From Candidatus Brevifilum fermentans (lineage in GTDB: Bacteria > Chloroflexota > Anaerolineae > Anaerolineales > Villigracilaceae): a DNA stretch of 44,316 nt. Every line of letters begins with the position of its first letter. Within the stretch, counting starts at the first letter, position 1. The position numbers and the translations under genes were made by a program. The notes beneath the pieces are model-generated. The model did no database searches. It worked only from the letters and a program-made list of their open reading frames with translations, and was not told where the DNA came from. The stretch spans positions 1 to 44,316 of the forward strand of contig CAMCQT010000028.1 in assembly GCA_945877125.1 (NCBI GenBank), read 5' to 3'. Positions 26,589-34,802 of this stretch are shown here, piece after piece.

Positions 26589-26603
26589 TCCCGCAAAGCG
26601 GGA
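26589..26603. repeat. TCCCGCAAAGCGGGA hairpin
   Basis: A 6-bp arm hairpin (TCCCGC/GCGGGA) immediately before the terminator below. It belongs to the CCCCCTCTGTCCCGCAAAGCGGGACATCTCC type of intergenic motif, here split by a short gap. Confidence 0.55.
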
Positions 26604-26605
26604 CA

Positions 26606-26644
26606 TCTCCCCCAAATTCCAAAGAGCGTGGAATTTGGGGGAGA
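26606..26644. terminator. Bidirectional terminator between dCMP deaminase and murI
   Basis: Arms TCTCCCCCAAATTCC (26606-26620) and the exact complement (26630-26644), 15 bp, with A6 on the right. It separates two convergent genes. The T-run appears only for the minus direction as A-rich DNA on this strand. Confidence 0.65.
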
Positions 26645-26650
26645 AAAAAT

Positions 26651-27484
26651 TCAGATTACCTCGCGGTCATTTTTCCAAACGACTGCTTCTACTTCCCCCG
26701 ACTCCCCCAGCAAAACAGGCAGCATGGATTTCATCTCAGTTGGATTGCCAGATGTGAAGAAGCGGACGGATGCCCGTCCCTGTGACTGATTTTTTGTCCC
26801 CGCCGCCTCCAGCAGACGTTTGACCTGTTTCGCCACCGATGGGGCTGGGTCAATCACCCGAACATTTTCGCCCAGAATCTGCTCAATGAGCGGAATCACA
26901 AACGGGTAATGCGTGCATCCCAAGACAACGGTGTCAATATTTCGCGAAGCGTCAAGCATGGGGAAAAGCGCATCTTCCAAAATAGCGCGGGTGTCCGCAG
27001 AATTCAACTCCCCTTTTTCAATTTGACTCACAAGTCCCGGACAGGTGTGTTGAAAAAACTCAACACCTGCTCCAAACCTTTCCACCACCGAAGCATACAA
27101 CGCGCCTTGAAATGTGGCCGGTGTAGCCAGCACGCCCACCCTGCCAGTCTTCGTCGTCTCGGCAGCGGGTTTGACAGCAGGCTCCATGCCCACAAATGAG
27201 ACAGCGCGCTTCGCGAAACATCCGCGCAGATAGGTCAACGCAGCCGCGGAAGCGGTGTTGCAGGCAACAACAATTAATTTTGAATCATGGTTCAGTAAAA
27301 ATTTTGTGATCCCCTCTGAAAAATTTTGAATTTGCTCCATCGAGCGCGGACCGTACGGCACGTGTCTCTGATCGCCGAAATATAGAATGGATTCCTCTGG
27401 CATCAACGCGCGCATCGCCCGCAAAACGGACAGTCCGCCTACGCCAGAGTCAAATACACCGATGGGATGTGGAGAAGAAGTCAT
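26651..27484 (-). CDS. murI: Glutamate racemase
   Basis: 277 residues. It interconverts L- and D-glutamate to supply D-Glu for peptidoglycan, working with murA (13.2 kb). The two catalytic cysteines are visible: VVACNTASAAA with C75 and VLGCTHYPF with C190. The N-terminal substrate motif is GVFDSGVGGLSVLRAM. The ATG lacks a clear Shine-Dalgarno and is preceded by a tandem GATTGGAGATT-type repeat rather than a normal promoter, so the control region is unusual. Transcription may enter from the upstream amidotransferase gene, which is on the same strand 97 nt away. Confidence 0.95.
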   Translation of the reverse strand: MTSSPHPIGVFDSGVGGLSVLRAMRALMPEESILYFGDQRHVPYGPRSMEQIQNFSEGITKFLLNHDSKLIVVACNTASAAALTYLRGCFAKRAVSFVGMEPAVKPAAETTKTGRVGVLATPATFQGALYASVVERFGAGVEFFQHTCPGLVSQIEKGELNSADTRAILEDALFPMLDASRNIDTVVLGCTHYPFVIPLIEQILGENVRVIDPAPSVAKQVKRLLEAAGTKNQSQGRASVRFFTSGNPTEMKSMLPVLLGESGEVEAVVWKNDREVI

Positions 27485-27581
27485 TGGGAGTTTTGGGAGA
27501 TTGGGGATTAGAGATTGGTGATTGGAGATTGGAGATTGAGTGCCAGATAATAATTACCAATTACCAATTACCAATTACCTT
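27485..27581. repeat. Short tandem repeats (GAGATTGG and ACCAATTA)
   Basis: GATTGGGGATTAGAGATTGGTGATTGGAGATTGG-type units run for about 50 nt. They are followed by three ACCAATT copies. They fill the gap between the amidotransferase stop and the murI start. Confidence 0.8.
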
Positions 27582-28298
27582 TTACTTCCCCACCGCATCT
27601 ACAAATGACTTGAACAATCTTTGCATGGGAATTTGATCCGTGAGCCATTCAGGATGCCATTGCACGGCCACGGCGTACGGATGGTCGGGGATTTCGACCA
27701 CTTCCACCAAGCCATCGGGAGCATATCCCACGGCACGCAGTCCGGGTGCAATATCCATCAAACCCTGATGATGCAGGCTGTTGACGTTCAACAAGGTCTC
27801 ACCAAAGATTTCAGCCGAACGCGAGGTCTCATCCACATTAACGGGATGAACGAGAAAGCGGCGCAAGTCACCGGGGTATGCATGATCGAGCGCGCCTTTT
27901 AATTGATCGTAAATATGAGTGTAAAGCGTGCCGCCCAAAGCCACGTTCATCACCTGGGCACCGCGACAAATTCCTAAAATAGGCTTGCCATCGTGGACAG
28001 CGGCGCGCATTAAACTGATCTCGGTAGCATCCCGCGCTTCGTCCACCTCACCAATTCTCGGGTGGTCTGCTCCGTTGAAATATCCCAGCGACACATCCCC
28101 GCCGCCCGTGAAGAGAATGCCTGCGACGCGTGAATAAATATCGAGGAAGTCTTCCTCCAAAAGATTTGAAGGGATGAGAATGGGAAGTCCGCCAGCCTGA
28201 ATAATGGCGTTGGTGTATGTGTGCTGAAGCGCAGTCAGCGGATGTCCGTCTACATCCTTGCCATTGCGTGTGGTGATGCCGACGAGAGGTTTGGGCAT
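27582..28298 (-). CDS. Class I glutamine amidotransferase, PuuD-like gamma-glutamyl hydrolase
   Basis: 238 residues from the ATG at 28298, which has GGAG 7 nt upstream; the frame opens at a TTG 4 codons earlier. The triad of class I GATases is clear: ILGICRGAQVMNVALGG with nucleophile C111, and VQWHPEW with the His-x-Glu. Oxyanion residues are in GILFTGGGDVSLG. The peptidase C26/PuuD family hydrolyses gamma-glutamyl compounds such as gamma-glutamyl-GABA, but no polyamine-catabolic genes are nearby, so the substrate is not certain. It is transcribed with murI. Confidence 0.85.
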   Translation of the reverse strand: MPKPLVGITTRNGKDVDGHPLTALQHTYTNAIIQAGGLPILIPSNLLEEDFLDIYSRVAGILFTGGGDVSLGYFNGADHPRIGEVDEARDATEISLMRAAVHDGKPILGICRGAQVMNVALGGTLYTHIYDQLKGALDHAYPGDLRRFLVHPVNVDETSRSAEIFGETLLNVNSLHHQGLMDIAPGLRAVGYAPDGLVEVVEIPDHPYAVAVQWHPEWLTDQIPMQRLFKSFVDAVGK

Positions 28299-28315
28299 GA
28301 GTATCTCCAATATAA

Positions 28316-28352
28316 AAAGACCCTAAAAGTCTTGAAGACCTTTAGGGTCTTT
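28316..28352 (-). terminator. rplS terminator
   Basis: AAAGACCCTAAAAGTCTT (28316-28333) pairs with AAGACCTTTAGGGTCTTT (28335-28352), 18 bp with one wobble, then T5 in the minus direction. It ends the rplS transcript before the amidotransferase gene. Confidence 0.88.
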
Positions 28353-28384
28353 CTAAGAACCCTGTTGGTGGAATGTGCTGAAGT

Positions 28385-28732
28385 TTAGTCGAACTTCTGT
28401 TTGAGACGTGCACCCTTGCCGGTGCGGTCACGCATGAAGTACAACTGTGCGCGGCGGACTTTGCCGTGGCGTTCGACCACAATTTTGTCAATGCGCGGAG
28501 AGCGAAGCAGGAACGTGCGCTCCACACCAATGCCATTGGCAGCCATGCGACGAACAGTGAGGGATGAATCGTTGCCACCCTTGCGGAGGCGGATCACAAT
28601 TCCCTTGAATTCCTGAATACGTTCGCGGTCGCCTTCTTTGATCTTGACGTGGACGCTAACCGTATCACCTGGATTTAACTGCGGAATTTTCTCGTTAATT
28701 TTGGCCTCAACGGCCTTAATGAAGTCTGTCAT
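28385..28732 (-). CDS. rplS: 50S ribosomal protein L19
   Basis: 115 residues, the typical L19 length, with AAGGAAG before the ATG. The signature block is visible: PQLNPGDTVSVHVKIKEG, ERIQEFKGIVIRLR, SSLTVRRMAANGIGVERTF, and the closing KVRRAQLYFMRDRTGKGARLK. L19 sits at the 30S-50S interface. In many bacteria it lies after trmD; here it is alone, with its own terminator. Confidence 0.98.
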   Translation of the reverse strand: MTDFIKAVEAKINEKIPQLNPGDTVSVHVKIKEGDRERIQEFKGIVIRLRKGGNDSSLTVRRMAANGIGVERTFLLRSPRIDKIVVERHGKVRRAQLYFMRDRTGKGARLKQKFD

Positions 28733-28823
28733 TTTCGCTCTTCCTTAATTCATAATATCATTGCGGTTTGTGAAACGCGAATGCGGAGTATAGCACGCAT
28801 TTTCTGAATATACAAGACCGATT

Positions 28824-30068
28824 CTATTTATATTTTCTAACTGCCAGCACTGCGTTATGCCCGCCAAAACCGAAGGCGTTGCTGATGGCAAGTGAGATTT
28901 TTACCTCGCGTGATTTGTTCGGAATGTAATCGAGGTTACATTCAGGGTCGGGGGTTTCGTAGTGGATGGTGGGCGGTAAAATGCCTTCGCGAATTGCCTG
29001 CACACAGAAGATGGCTTCCAAGGCGCCTGTGGCGCCCATCATGTGTCCGGTCATGGATTTGGTGGATGAGATCGGAGTTTTATAAGCCAGCTCACCAAAC
29101 GCGGCTTTAACGGCGCGCGTCTCAGATTGGTCGTTTAGGAGTGTGCCTGTGCCATGTGCATTGATGTAGCCGACGTCTTCAAAGTTGGCTTTGGCAGAAG
29201 ATAACGCCATGCGAATGGCCGCCGCGCCGCCTGCGCCGTACGCCTCTGGAGCAGTTACGTGGTGGGCATCTGCGGTGGCGCCATAGCCGGCAAGTTCCGC
29301 CAGAATATTTGCGCCGCGTGCTTTGGCATCTGATTCACGTTCAAGGACCAGCACGGCCGCACCCTCCCCCATCACCAATCCGTCGCGGTTCTTATCAAAA
29401 GGCTGAGGCGTCATTGAATAATTATCATTCTGACGAGACATCGCACCCACCCGATCAAATGCCGCCACGCCCGTGGATGTGATGGTCGCTTCGGATGCGC
29501 CCGCCAACGCGGCATCGATCATGCCGGTGCGGAGCATCATCAAGGCGGTGCCAATTCCATCAGAACCAGAGGCACAGGCCGAGGCGACGGAAAAGCACGG
29601 GCCTTTAATCCCAAACTCAATCGCGGTCATGCCCGCTCCGCCGTTGGCCATTAACATGGGAATCAGGAACGGGCTGACGCGGCGCGGACCTTCGGTGTGG
29701 TTCATCAAAATGGCATCCTGCAAAGATTGCAAACCACCGATTGCCGAAGAGATGATTACGCCGATGCGCCCAGCGTTTGACTCTGTAATTTCGAGTCCAG
29801 ACGAAAGCAATGCCTCGCGAGCCGCCGCAACTGTAAACTGCTCAAAGCGGTCGCGTCGGCGCGCTTCTTTTGCATCCATAAAATTTTCAGGTTTAAATCC
29901 TTTCACTTCGGCGGCAATATGCACCTGTAAATTAGCTGCGTGCGAATCAAACAGCGCAATTGGCGCAACGCCAGAGACGCCCGCAATCACATTGTTCCAG
30001 GTATCCTTAACATTCAAACCAAGAGGATTGACTGTTCCCATCCCCGTAATCACAATACGTTCCTGCAT
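28824..30068 (-). CDS. fabF: 3-oxoacyl-ACP synthase II (beta-ketoacyl synthase)
   Basis: 414 residues from the ATG at 30068, with GGAGGAG 4-9 nt upstream; the extended frame from 30188 has no support. It elongates fatty acids by condensing malonyl-ACP with acyl-ACP. The Cys-His-His triad is present: SACASG for the Cys, INAHGTGT and KSMTGHMMGATG for the two His. The N-terminus MQERIVITGMGTVNPLG is typical, and the closing SNAFGFGGHNAVLAV is the family signature. No fabD, fabG or acpP is in the window. It ends 91 nt before the rplS start on the same strand. Confidence 0.97.
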   Translation of the reverse strand: MQERIVITGMGTVNPLGLNVKDTWNNVIAGVSGVAPIALFDSHAANLQVHIAAEVKGFKPENFMDAKEARRRDRFEQFTVAAAREALLSSGLEITESNAGRIGVIISSAIGGLQSLQDAILMNHTEGPRRVSPFLIPMLMANGGAGMTAIEFGIKGPCFSVASACASGSDGIGTALMMLRTGMIDAALAGASEATITSTGVAAFDRVGAMSRQNDNYSMTPQPFDKNRDGLVMGEGAAVLVLERESDAKARGANILAELAGYGATADAHHVTAPEAYGAGGAAAIRMALSSAKANFEDVGYINAHGTGTLLNDQSETRAVKAAFGELAYKTPISSTKSMTGHMMGATGALEAIFCVQAIREGILPPTIHYETPDPECNLDYIPNKSREVKISLAISNAFGFGGHNAVLAVRKYK

Positions 30069-30197
30069 TTCTCCTCCAACGATGATTCTATAAAATAGGT
30101 ATTTGCGCTTACAACCCCGCAAAGCAAAAAACGTGACGTTCGATATAACCCCGCTCCGCGCTGCGCGACGCCCAGACCTGTTCCCCAAAAAATAAAT

Positions 30198-30752
30198 TTA
30201 TCTCCCCTTGAGATTTTCCCGCCACTCGCGCTGTAACAAGCCATAGTGATATTCACTTGTATAAACGCCATTATCCAAATAACTTTCCACAAAGTGAGCT
30301 TCTCTGCGAAAGCCGATTTTTTCCAGGGTTCGATAAGATGCGGCATTTTCCGTATCACAATCAGCAACGACACGATGCACATCCATATCTTCAAAAAGAT
30401 ATTCCAACAAATGCGGAATCACCTCGGTCATATAACCTTTGCGCCAATGCTTTGAAGAAAGTGTAAAGCCGATCCTGGCCTGACGGACATCATCTTCTTT
30501 TATATAACAGCCCAGGTCACCGACCAGCTCATCTGTATCTTTTAATGCGATTGCGAATTGAATCCATCCCCCTTGTCGCGGCGCTACTCTTTCTTTCATG
30601 GATGAAATAAAAGCCACGGCATCTTCACGCGGATACGGAATTCCCCAGCCTTGATATTTTGCGACCTCGGGATCATTGTGATACTCTAAAAACGAATCAA
30701 GGTCGCCATCGGTAAAGTTACGCAAGATCAATCGTTCTGTCTGTATATACAT
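30198..30752 (-). CDS. GNAT-family acetyltransferase (RimJ/RimL-like)
   Basis: 184 residues from the ATG at 30752, 1 nt after the moaE stop. Motif order fits RimJ/RimL-type N-acetyltransferases: RLILRNFTDGDLDSFLEYHND at the start, then LVGDLGCYI, ARIGFTLSSKHWRKGYMTEV (CoA-binding R/Q-x-x-G-x-G/A region modified), and ENAASYRTLEKIGFRREA. The substrate could be a ribosomal protein, an antibiotic or a small amine; nothing decides. It is the last gene of the moaC-moaD-moaE transcript by spacing, without a clear metabolic link. Confidence 0.85.
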   Translation of the reverse strand: MYIQTERLILRNFTDGDLDSFLEYHNDPEVAKYQGWGIPYPREDAVAFISSMKERVAPRQGGWIQFAIALKDTDELVGDLGCYIKEDDVRQARIGFTLSSKHWRKGYMTEVIPHLLEYLFEDMDVHRVVADCDTENAASYRTLEKIGFRREAHFVESYLDNGVYTSEYHYGLLQREWRENLKGR

Positions 30753-30753
30753 T

Positions 30754-31221
30754 TTATTCACCAGGCTTGGGGATGTAATCTCCCTCAACCCATTCCTCGC
30801 CGTCAGGGCCGATTTCCTTCTTCCAGACGGGCACAATTTCTTTCAAGCGGTCTATGCCATAACGTGCCGCATCAAACACGCCCGTGTCACGGTGCGCGGC
30901 AGTACAAATGATGAGGACAGTCGGCGTTTTGGGATACAGTTTTCCAATGCGCTGGACAATGGCAATGCCTTCGACGACGTTCCATTTCTCGCGGATTTCG
31001 TCTGCGACCTGTTTCATTTTGGCTTCTGCCATTGGGACGTAGGCTTCATATTCGAGGTATTCAGTTTCGTGCGCGTCACCACGTTTGGTTTCACCGCGTA
31101 CCATACCCGCGAAGATTGCGGCCGCGCCCGTTGATGTCAACGTGACTTGCGCCAGCAGATCGTCCAAGTCCAGTTCAGATTCGGTGATGGAGAAGATGGT
31201 TGGAAAGTTGGAAGATTCCAT
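30754..31221 (-). CDS. moaE: Molybdopterin synthase large subunit
   Basis: 155 residues, the usual MoaE length. With MoaD it inserts sulfur into precursor Z to make molybdopterin. Family markers are visible: TGAAAIFAGMVRGETKRGD, YLEYEAYVPMAEAKM, IAIVQRIGKLYPKTPTVLI, and KEIVPVWKKEIGPDGEEWVEGD with the C-terminal active-site Lys region. The gap to moaD is 9 nt. Confidence 0.96.
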   Translation of the reverse strand: MESSNFPTIFSITESELDLDDLLAQVTLTSTGAAAIFAGMVRGETKRGDAHETEYLEYEAYVPMAEAKMKQVADEIREKWNVVEGIAIVQRIGKLYPKTPTVLIICTAAHRDTGVFDAARYGIDRLKEIVPVWKKEIGPDGEEWVEGDYIPKPGE

Positions 31222-31230
31222 ATTTACAGG

Positions 31231-31479
31231 TTATCCACCGCTGACAGGCGGGAACATGCCGATCTCCGCATTCAGCGGAACAATGGCTTCATCAAAAGCG
31301 TATTCGCGGTTGATGGTGATTAACACCGAGTGCATGGATTCTTTCAGGTTGGGATAATCGGTTGACAGTTTATCTTTCAGACCCTGAATAGTCAGGTCGA
31401 CGGGAATATCAAGCTCAAGCGTTTTCACCCCCGCACGGTCACGAATGGTTGCAAAAAATAAAAGTTTTATGCGGTTCAT
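31231..31479 (-). CDS. moaD: Molybdopterin synthase sulfur carrier subunit
   Basis: 82 residues of ubiquitin-like beta-grasp type that ends in the required GG (FPPVSGG). The C-terminal Gly is thiocarboxylated and donates sulfur to MoaE. AAAGGA lies before the ATG. It sits between moaC and moaE. No moaA or moaB appears here, so the pathway's first step and the sulfur-transfer gene must lie elsewhere. Confidence 0.95.
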   Translation of the reverse strand: MNRIKLLFFATIRDRAGVKTLELDIPVDLTIQGLKDKLSTDYPNLKESMHSVLITINREYAFDEAIVPLNAEIGMFPPVSGG

Positions 31480-31569
31480 CTAAAATCCTTTGTCGAGAAG
31501 TGAGAAGTGAGAAGTGAGAAGTCTGAGGCTTTTTACCTATTACTTCTTACCTTTTACTTTTTATCTTTC
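31480..31569. repeat. GAGAAGT tandem repeat between moaD and moaC
   Basis: Four GAGAAGT units (near 31496-31524) face a TTACTTCTTACC-type inverted partner (31548-31569), the same repeat vocabulary as 32872-32990. No gene is present. Confidence 0.55.
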
Positions 31570-32046
31570 TTATTCATTTACGATGTCGCCACTTTTTCCG
31601 CCATGTTTTTCAATCAGACGGATATTCTGAATCCGCATGGTTTTTTCTGCGGCTTTGGCCATGTCATACACCGTCAGCGCGGCAACGGAGACAGCGGTCA
31701 GGGCTTCCATTTCCACGCCAGTTTTGCCTGTCACTTTGGCGGTGGCGGTGATCACCACGCCTGGAAGAGATTCGTCGAGCACGAGGTCGACATCCACTTT
31801 GGAGAGAAAAAGCGGATGACACAACGGAATCAGCTCCGAGGTGCGTTTGGCGGCGTTAATGCCCGCAATCTGCGCCACGGTCAGCACATCGCCTTTTTTG
31901 ATCTGACCCGCGCGGATCAGATCAAATGTCTCTTGTTTCATGTGGATTTCGCCGCGCGCAACGGCTACACGCTCAGTATCAGCCTTCGCGCCCACATCTA
32001 CCATGTGAGCGCGTCCCTGTTCATCAAGATGGGTCAATTTGGACAT
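31570..32046 (-). CDS. moaC: Cyclic pyranopterin monophosphate synthase
   Basis: 158 residues from the ATG at 32046, supported by TATAAT 7 nt upstream and homology ([21 protein letters not shown]). Signature blocks are [28 protein letters not shown] and [19 protein letters not shown]. MoaC makes cyclic pyranopterin monophosphate from the MoaA product, the first step of molybdenum-cofactor synthesis. It is divergent from scpA across a 51-nt gap that holds both -10 boxes. Confidence 0.96.
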   Translation of the reverse strand: MSKLTHLDEQGRAHMVDVGAKADTERVAVARGEIHMKQETFDLIRAGQIKKGDVLTVAQIAGINAAKRTSELIPLCHPLFLSKVDVDLVLDESLPGVVITATAKVTGKTGVEMEALTAVSVAALTVYDMAKAAEKTMRIQNIRLIEKHGGKSGDIVNE

Positions 32047-32053
32047 GGTCAGG

Positions 32054-32088
32054 ATTATACCCGAGGGCATTTCATACACTGGTATAAT
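32054..32088. promoter_or_regulatory. Divergent -10 boxes of moaC and scpA
   Basis: ATTATA (32054-32059) is TATAAT for moaC, with 7 nt to its ATG. TATAAT (32083-32088) is for scpA, with 9 nt to its ATG. Both starts lack a Shine-Dalgarno, so both transcripts may be leaderless. The -35 regions overlap in 23 nt, so the two promoters may compete. Confidence 0.65.
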
Positions 32089-32097
32089 ACGCGCGCT

Positions 32098-32871
32098 ATG
32101 GATAACCTGATGGGACACCAAATCACTGGCTACAAGGTGCAGACCGCTGTGTACGAAGGTCCGCTTGACTTGTTGCTCAGCCTGATCGAACGCTCTGAAT
32201 TAAATATCACTGCCATTTCGCTTGCGGCAGTGACAGATCAATATTTGTCCTATTTGCACGGGCTGGAACAAATGAAGCCCGATGAAATCTCGTCGTTTTT
32301 GGTGATCGCGGCAAAACTGGTACAGATCAAATCTGAGGCATTGCTGCCGCGCCCCATTGAGCGTGAGCCTGGCGAAGAAGACCCCGGCACCGAACTGGTT
32401 GAGTTGCTGATTTTATACAAACGCTACAAGGAAATTGCAGGCTGGATGCTGGAACGGCAGGAAAATAATTTACGCACGCATTTGCGCGTTGCGCCGCCGC
32501 CCAAAGTGGAAGCCAAACTCGACCTGTCCAATCTGACGCTTGAAGGTTTGCTCGCCGCCGCCGAATCTGCTTTCAACAAAGGCAAGAAGAAGGAAGCGCT
32601 CGGCACCATCATCACCGCCCCGCGCGTGACCATCCGCGAGAAGATTGATTACATCACCAAAACCATGAAGCATATTCAGCGCATGTCATTCAGCGGGCTA
32701 ATCACCGACAAATCGACGCGCATTGAAATTGTAGTCACGTTTTTAGCCATGCTTGAATTGATCAAACGCTATCATATCTCGGCGGTTCAAAATGAATTAT
32801 TTGGAGAAATTGAATTCGAGAAAATGGGCGATTGGAAAGACGACGAAGAGATCGAAATTGAGTTTGAGTAG
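32098..32871 (+). CDS. scpA: Segregation and condensation protein A
   Basis: 257 residues from the ATG at 32098; the upstream extension of this frame overlaps moaC and is not coding. ScpA is the kleisin that bridges SMC heads for chromosome segregation. The N-terminal [19 protein letters not shown] and the segment [19 protein letters not shown] are classic, and the C-terminus [21 protein letters not shown] matches the winged-helix end. SMC and ScpB are not in the window. Its -10 box lies just 9 nt before the start. Confidence 0.96.
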   Translation: MDNLMGHQITGYKVQTAVYEGPLDLLLSLIERSELNITAISLAAVTDQYLSYLHGLEQMKPDEISSFLVIAAKLVQIKSEALLPRPIEREPGEEDPGTELVELLILYKRYKEIAGWMLERQENNLRTHLRVAPPPKVEAKLDLSNLTLEGLLAAAESAFNKGKKKEALGTIITAPRVTIREKIDYITKTMKHIQRMSFSGLITDKSTRIEIVVTFLAMLELIKRYHISAVQNELFGEIEFEKMGDWKDDEEIEIEFE

Positions 32872-32924
32872 AAAGTGAAGGCAGTAAAAAGTGAGAAGTG
32901 AGAAGTTGGGCGCTAAAAAGTTTA

Positions 32925-32957
32925 AAACAGGTGTAGTGGTCATCACTACACCTGTTT
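32925..32957. terminator. Bidirectional terminator, scpA and amine oxidase
   Basis: AAACAGGTGTAGTG (32925-32938) and CACTACACCTGTTT (32944-32957) form a 14-bp stem between convergent genes. It is framed by AGTGAGAAGTGAGAAG on the left and ACTTCTCACCTTTTAC on the right, giving an outer imperfect inverted repeat. Confidence 0.75.
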
Positions 32958-32990
32958 CCTTTTTACCTATTACTTCTCACCTTTTACATA

Positions 32991-34427
32991 TTACGCAATT
33001 TCACCCGCCGCCGCGACACCTGACAAATACGCGCCATGCACTGTGGCGGGATATTCACGGCTAGTGGCTTCGCCCGCAAAATACAACACATCATCCACTG
33101 GCGCAAACAGGGCGTCGTAATCTTCGCCGCTGGCAAAAGGTGGAATGTGCGAATACGAACCAAACGCGAGCGGGTCTTTGCCCCAACGCGTAATGAGAAA
33201 ACCTTCAGGGTCTGGAATTTCATCGCCATAGATCGTGCGCAAAGTCTGCATCGCACCCGCGATAATTTCATCATCTGAAAGTTCTTCGATCGCATAGCCT
33301 TTTGCGCCGCCGTGAAACGCCATCAAGACAGGCGCACCCACGTAGGTCTCAAAACTCAACCAGTCGCACCACTCCCCTGTCGCTTCGCCGACATACGAAA
33401 TCGTTTCAATTCCTTCATCCCAAAAAACTTCTGAAAATTTCAAATAGACTTTGTTCAGTACGCCCATATCCAGGCGATTGATTGCAGATTGTTTCGACTC
33501 AGGTAACCGCGGATCAAACTTAACCCCAGCCTGTTTCAACACCCCAAGCGGAAACGTGACGACGGCTTTATCTGCCAAAAATGTCCCCGATGAAGTTTCC
33601 ACTTCCACACCGTCTGCGCCGTAGGAAATGCCAGTCACCTGCTTGCCAAGTCGAATATCCAAGCCTTTTGCCAAGCCGTCTATGATCTGGCGATAGCCGC
33701 CAGGGAAGACAACTTCATCACCGCCAAACTCTTCATCTTGATCCCATTCCCAAAGGGACAGGTTGTCGGGATCTGCGCCAAGCTCCAAGGCAAAAGAGCC
33801 GTGAATGTAATGACTCAAATTATGTAACTCTTGTGATGACAAATCACGGTCTGCAATCACTTGATCAAATGCCTGCTGCAAAGGCATGTCATCATCGGTG
33901 CTTTCCTGCAAGTCGGCAACTTCTTCGTAAATGGACTCGAATAAGTCTTCAACATCCACATATTCTGCATCAGACATTTCGCTTCCATCAGATTTGTAGA
34001 CAACGCCGTTCTCTTCATTTGTGACCACGGTCTTTGCGCCAAATTCTTTGGCAAGTTTGGTGATGGGATTTCCATCCACGCCATGAATCCACGATGCGCC
34101 AAGGTCGAGCGGCAAGCCAAGGGAGTCATCTGTCCAGATGCGTCCGCCGATACGGTCACGCGCTTCGAGGACGATGACGCTTAATCCTTTGTCCACAAGA
34201 GCGCAGGCGGCGGCGAGACCTGCAATTCCTGCGCCGAGGACAAGTACATCAGCTTCACGCAGACTTGCATCAGCTTGGGGAATGTCGGTTGGCTCCGCCA
34301 CAGAATCAGGCTCCGGCGTGGGAGGAAGACGCGGGGTTTCAATCATCCCACAGGATAATGCAATTGCAGAAGCTGTTCCAATGGATGCAACTTTCAAAAA
34401 ATCACGTCGGGTAAATTTTCTTCTCAT
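32991..34427 (-). CDS. Tat-exported flavin amine oxidase
   Basis: 478 residues from the ATG at 34427 (GGAGAAAAA upstream). A twin-arginine signal MRRKFTRRDFLKVA opens the protein, followed by a hydrophobic run ending ALSCGM that may be a weak lipobox. The FAD-binding dinucleotide fold VLVLGAGIAGLAAACALVDKG and RIGGRIWTD are clear, and the C-terminal YFAGEATSREYPATVHGAY closes the FAD site. The family oxidises amines such as polyamines or monoamines. The start overlaps the VanZ-like gene end by 26 nt, so the two are translationally linked. Confidence 0.9.
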   Translation of the reverse strand: MRRKFTRRDFLKVASIGTASAIALSCGMIETPRLPPTPEPDSVAEPTDIPQADASLREADVLVLGAGIAGLAAACALVDKGLSVIVLEARDRIGGRIWTDDSLGLPLDLGASWIHGVDGNPITKLAKEFGAKTVVTNEENGVVYKSDGSEMSDAEYVDVEDLFESIYEEVADLQESTDDDMPLQQAFDQVIADRDLSSQELHNLSHYIHGSFALELGADPDNLSLWEWDQDEEFGGDEVVFPGGYRQIIDGLAKGLDIRLGKQVTGISYGADGVEVETSSGTFLADKAVVTFPLGVLKQAGVKFDPRLPESKQSAINRLDMGVLNKVYLKFSEVFWDEGIETISYVGEATGEWCDWLSFETYVGAPVLMAFHGGAKGYAIEELSDDEIIAGAMQTLRTIYGDEIPDPEGFLITRWGKDPLAFGSYSHIPPFASGEDYDALFAPVDDVLYFAGEATSREYPATVHGAYLSGVAAAGEIA

Positions 34428-34791
34428 TTTTTCTCCAGTAAATAAAATATAACAAAAGCGCAAATGCCGCGCCGAGGTTATCAAAAATTAAAACGTCAAA
34501 AGCAGAAGCGTGCCGACTCGTCACAAAGGATTGATGAAATTCATCCGTCGCCGCGAAGGCTACAGCCAAAAACCAGGCGAGCCGATATTTTTTGGGGTCG
34601 TATTTGAAAAAATGAAAATACGACATGGCAAGCAAACCGTAGCCGATGGCATGTCCCATTTTTTTGATGACATAATCCCATTTTTGAAAACTGGGCAGGT
34701 TATCGCTGGGCTGTGACGAGGAGCTAAAAATAATAAGCATAATAAAAAATGCTGGAAACCAGCGCGGTACAATTGAAAGGAATTTTTTCAT
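34402..34791 (-). CDS. VanZ-like membrane protein
   Basis: 129 residues with about four hydrophobic segments. A conserved VanZ pattern is seen: SSSQPSDNLP near the first loop, KMGHAIGYGLLA, and FAATDEFHQSFV with the family's D/E-F-H-Q motif. VanZ-like proteins are small membrane proteins of unclear role, sometimes linked with glycopeptide tolerance. The start at 34791 has no Shine-Dalgarno and lies 11 nt from the opposite pabBC start at 34803, so the divergent genes nearly touch. Confidence 0.85.
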   Translation of the reverse strand: MKKFLSIVPRWFPAFFIMLIIFSSSSQPSDNLPSFQKWDYVIKKMGHAIGYGLLAMSYFHFFKYDPKKYRLAWFLAVAFAATDEFHQSFVTSRHASAFDVLIFDNLGAAFALLLYFIYWRKNEKKIYPT

Positions 34792-34802
34792 TAGAGGTGA
34801 CC

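Noticed and set aside
31507-32097. A 197-codon upstream extension of scpA
   Set aside because: It is antisense to moaC; similarity to ScpA begins only at 32098-32110, where a -10 box is found.
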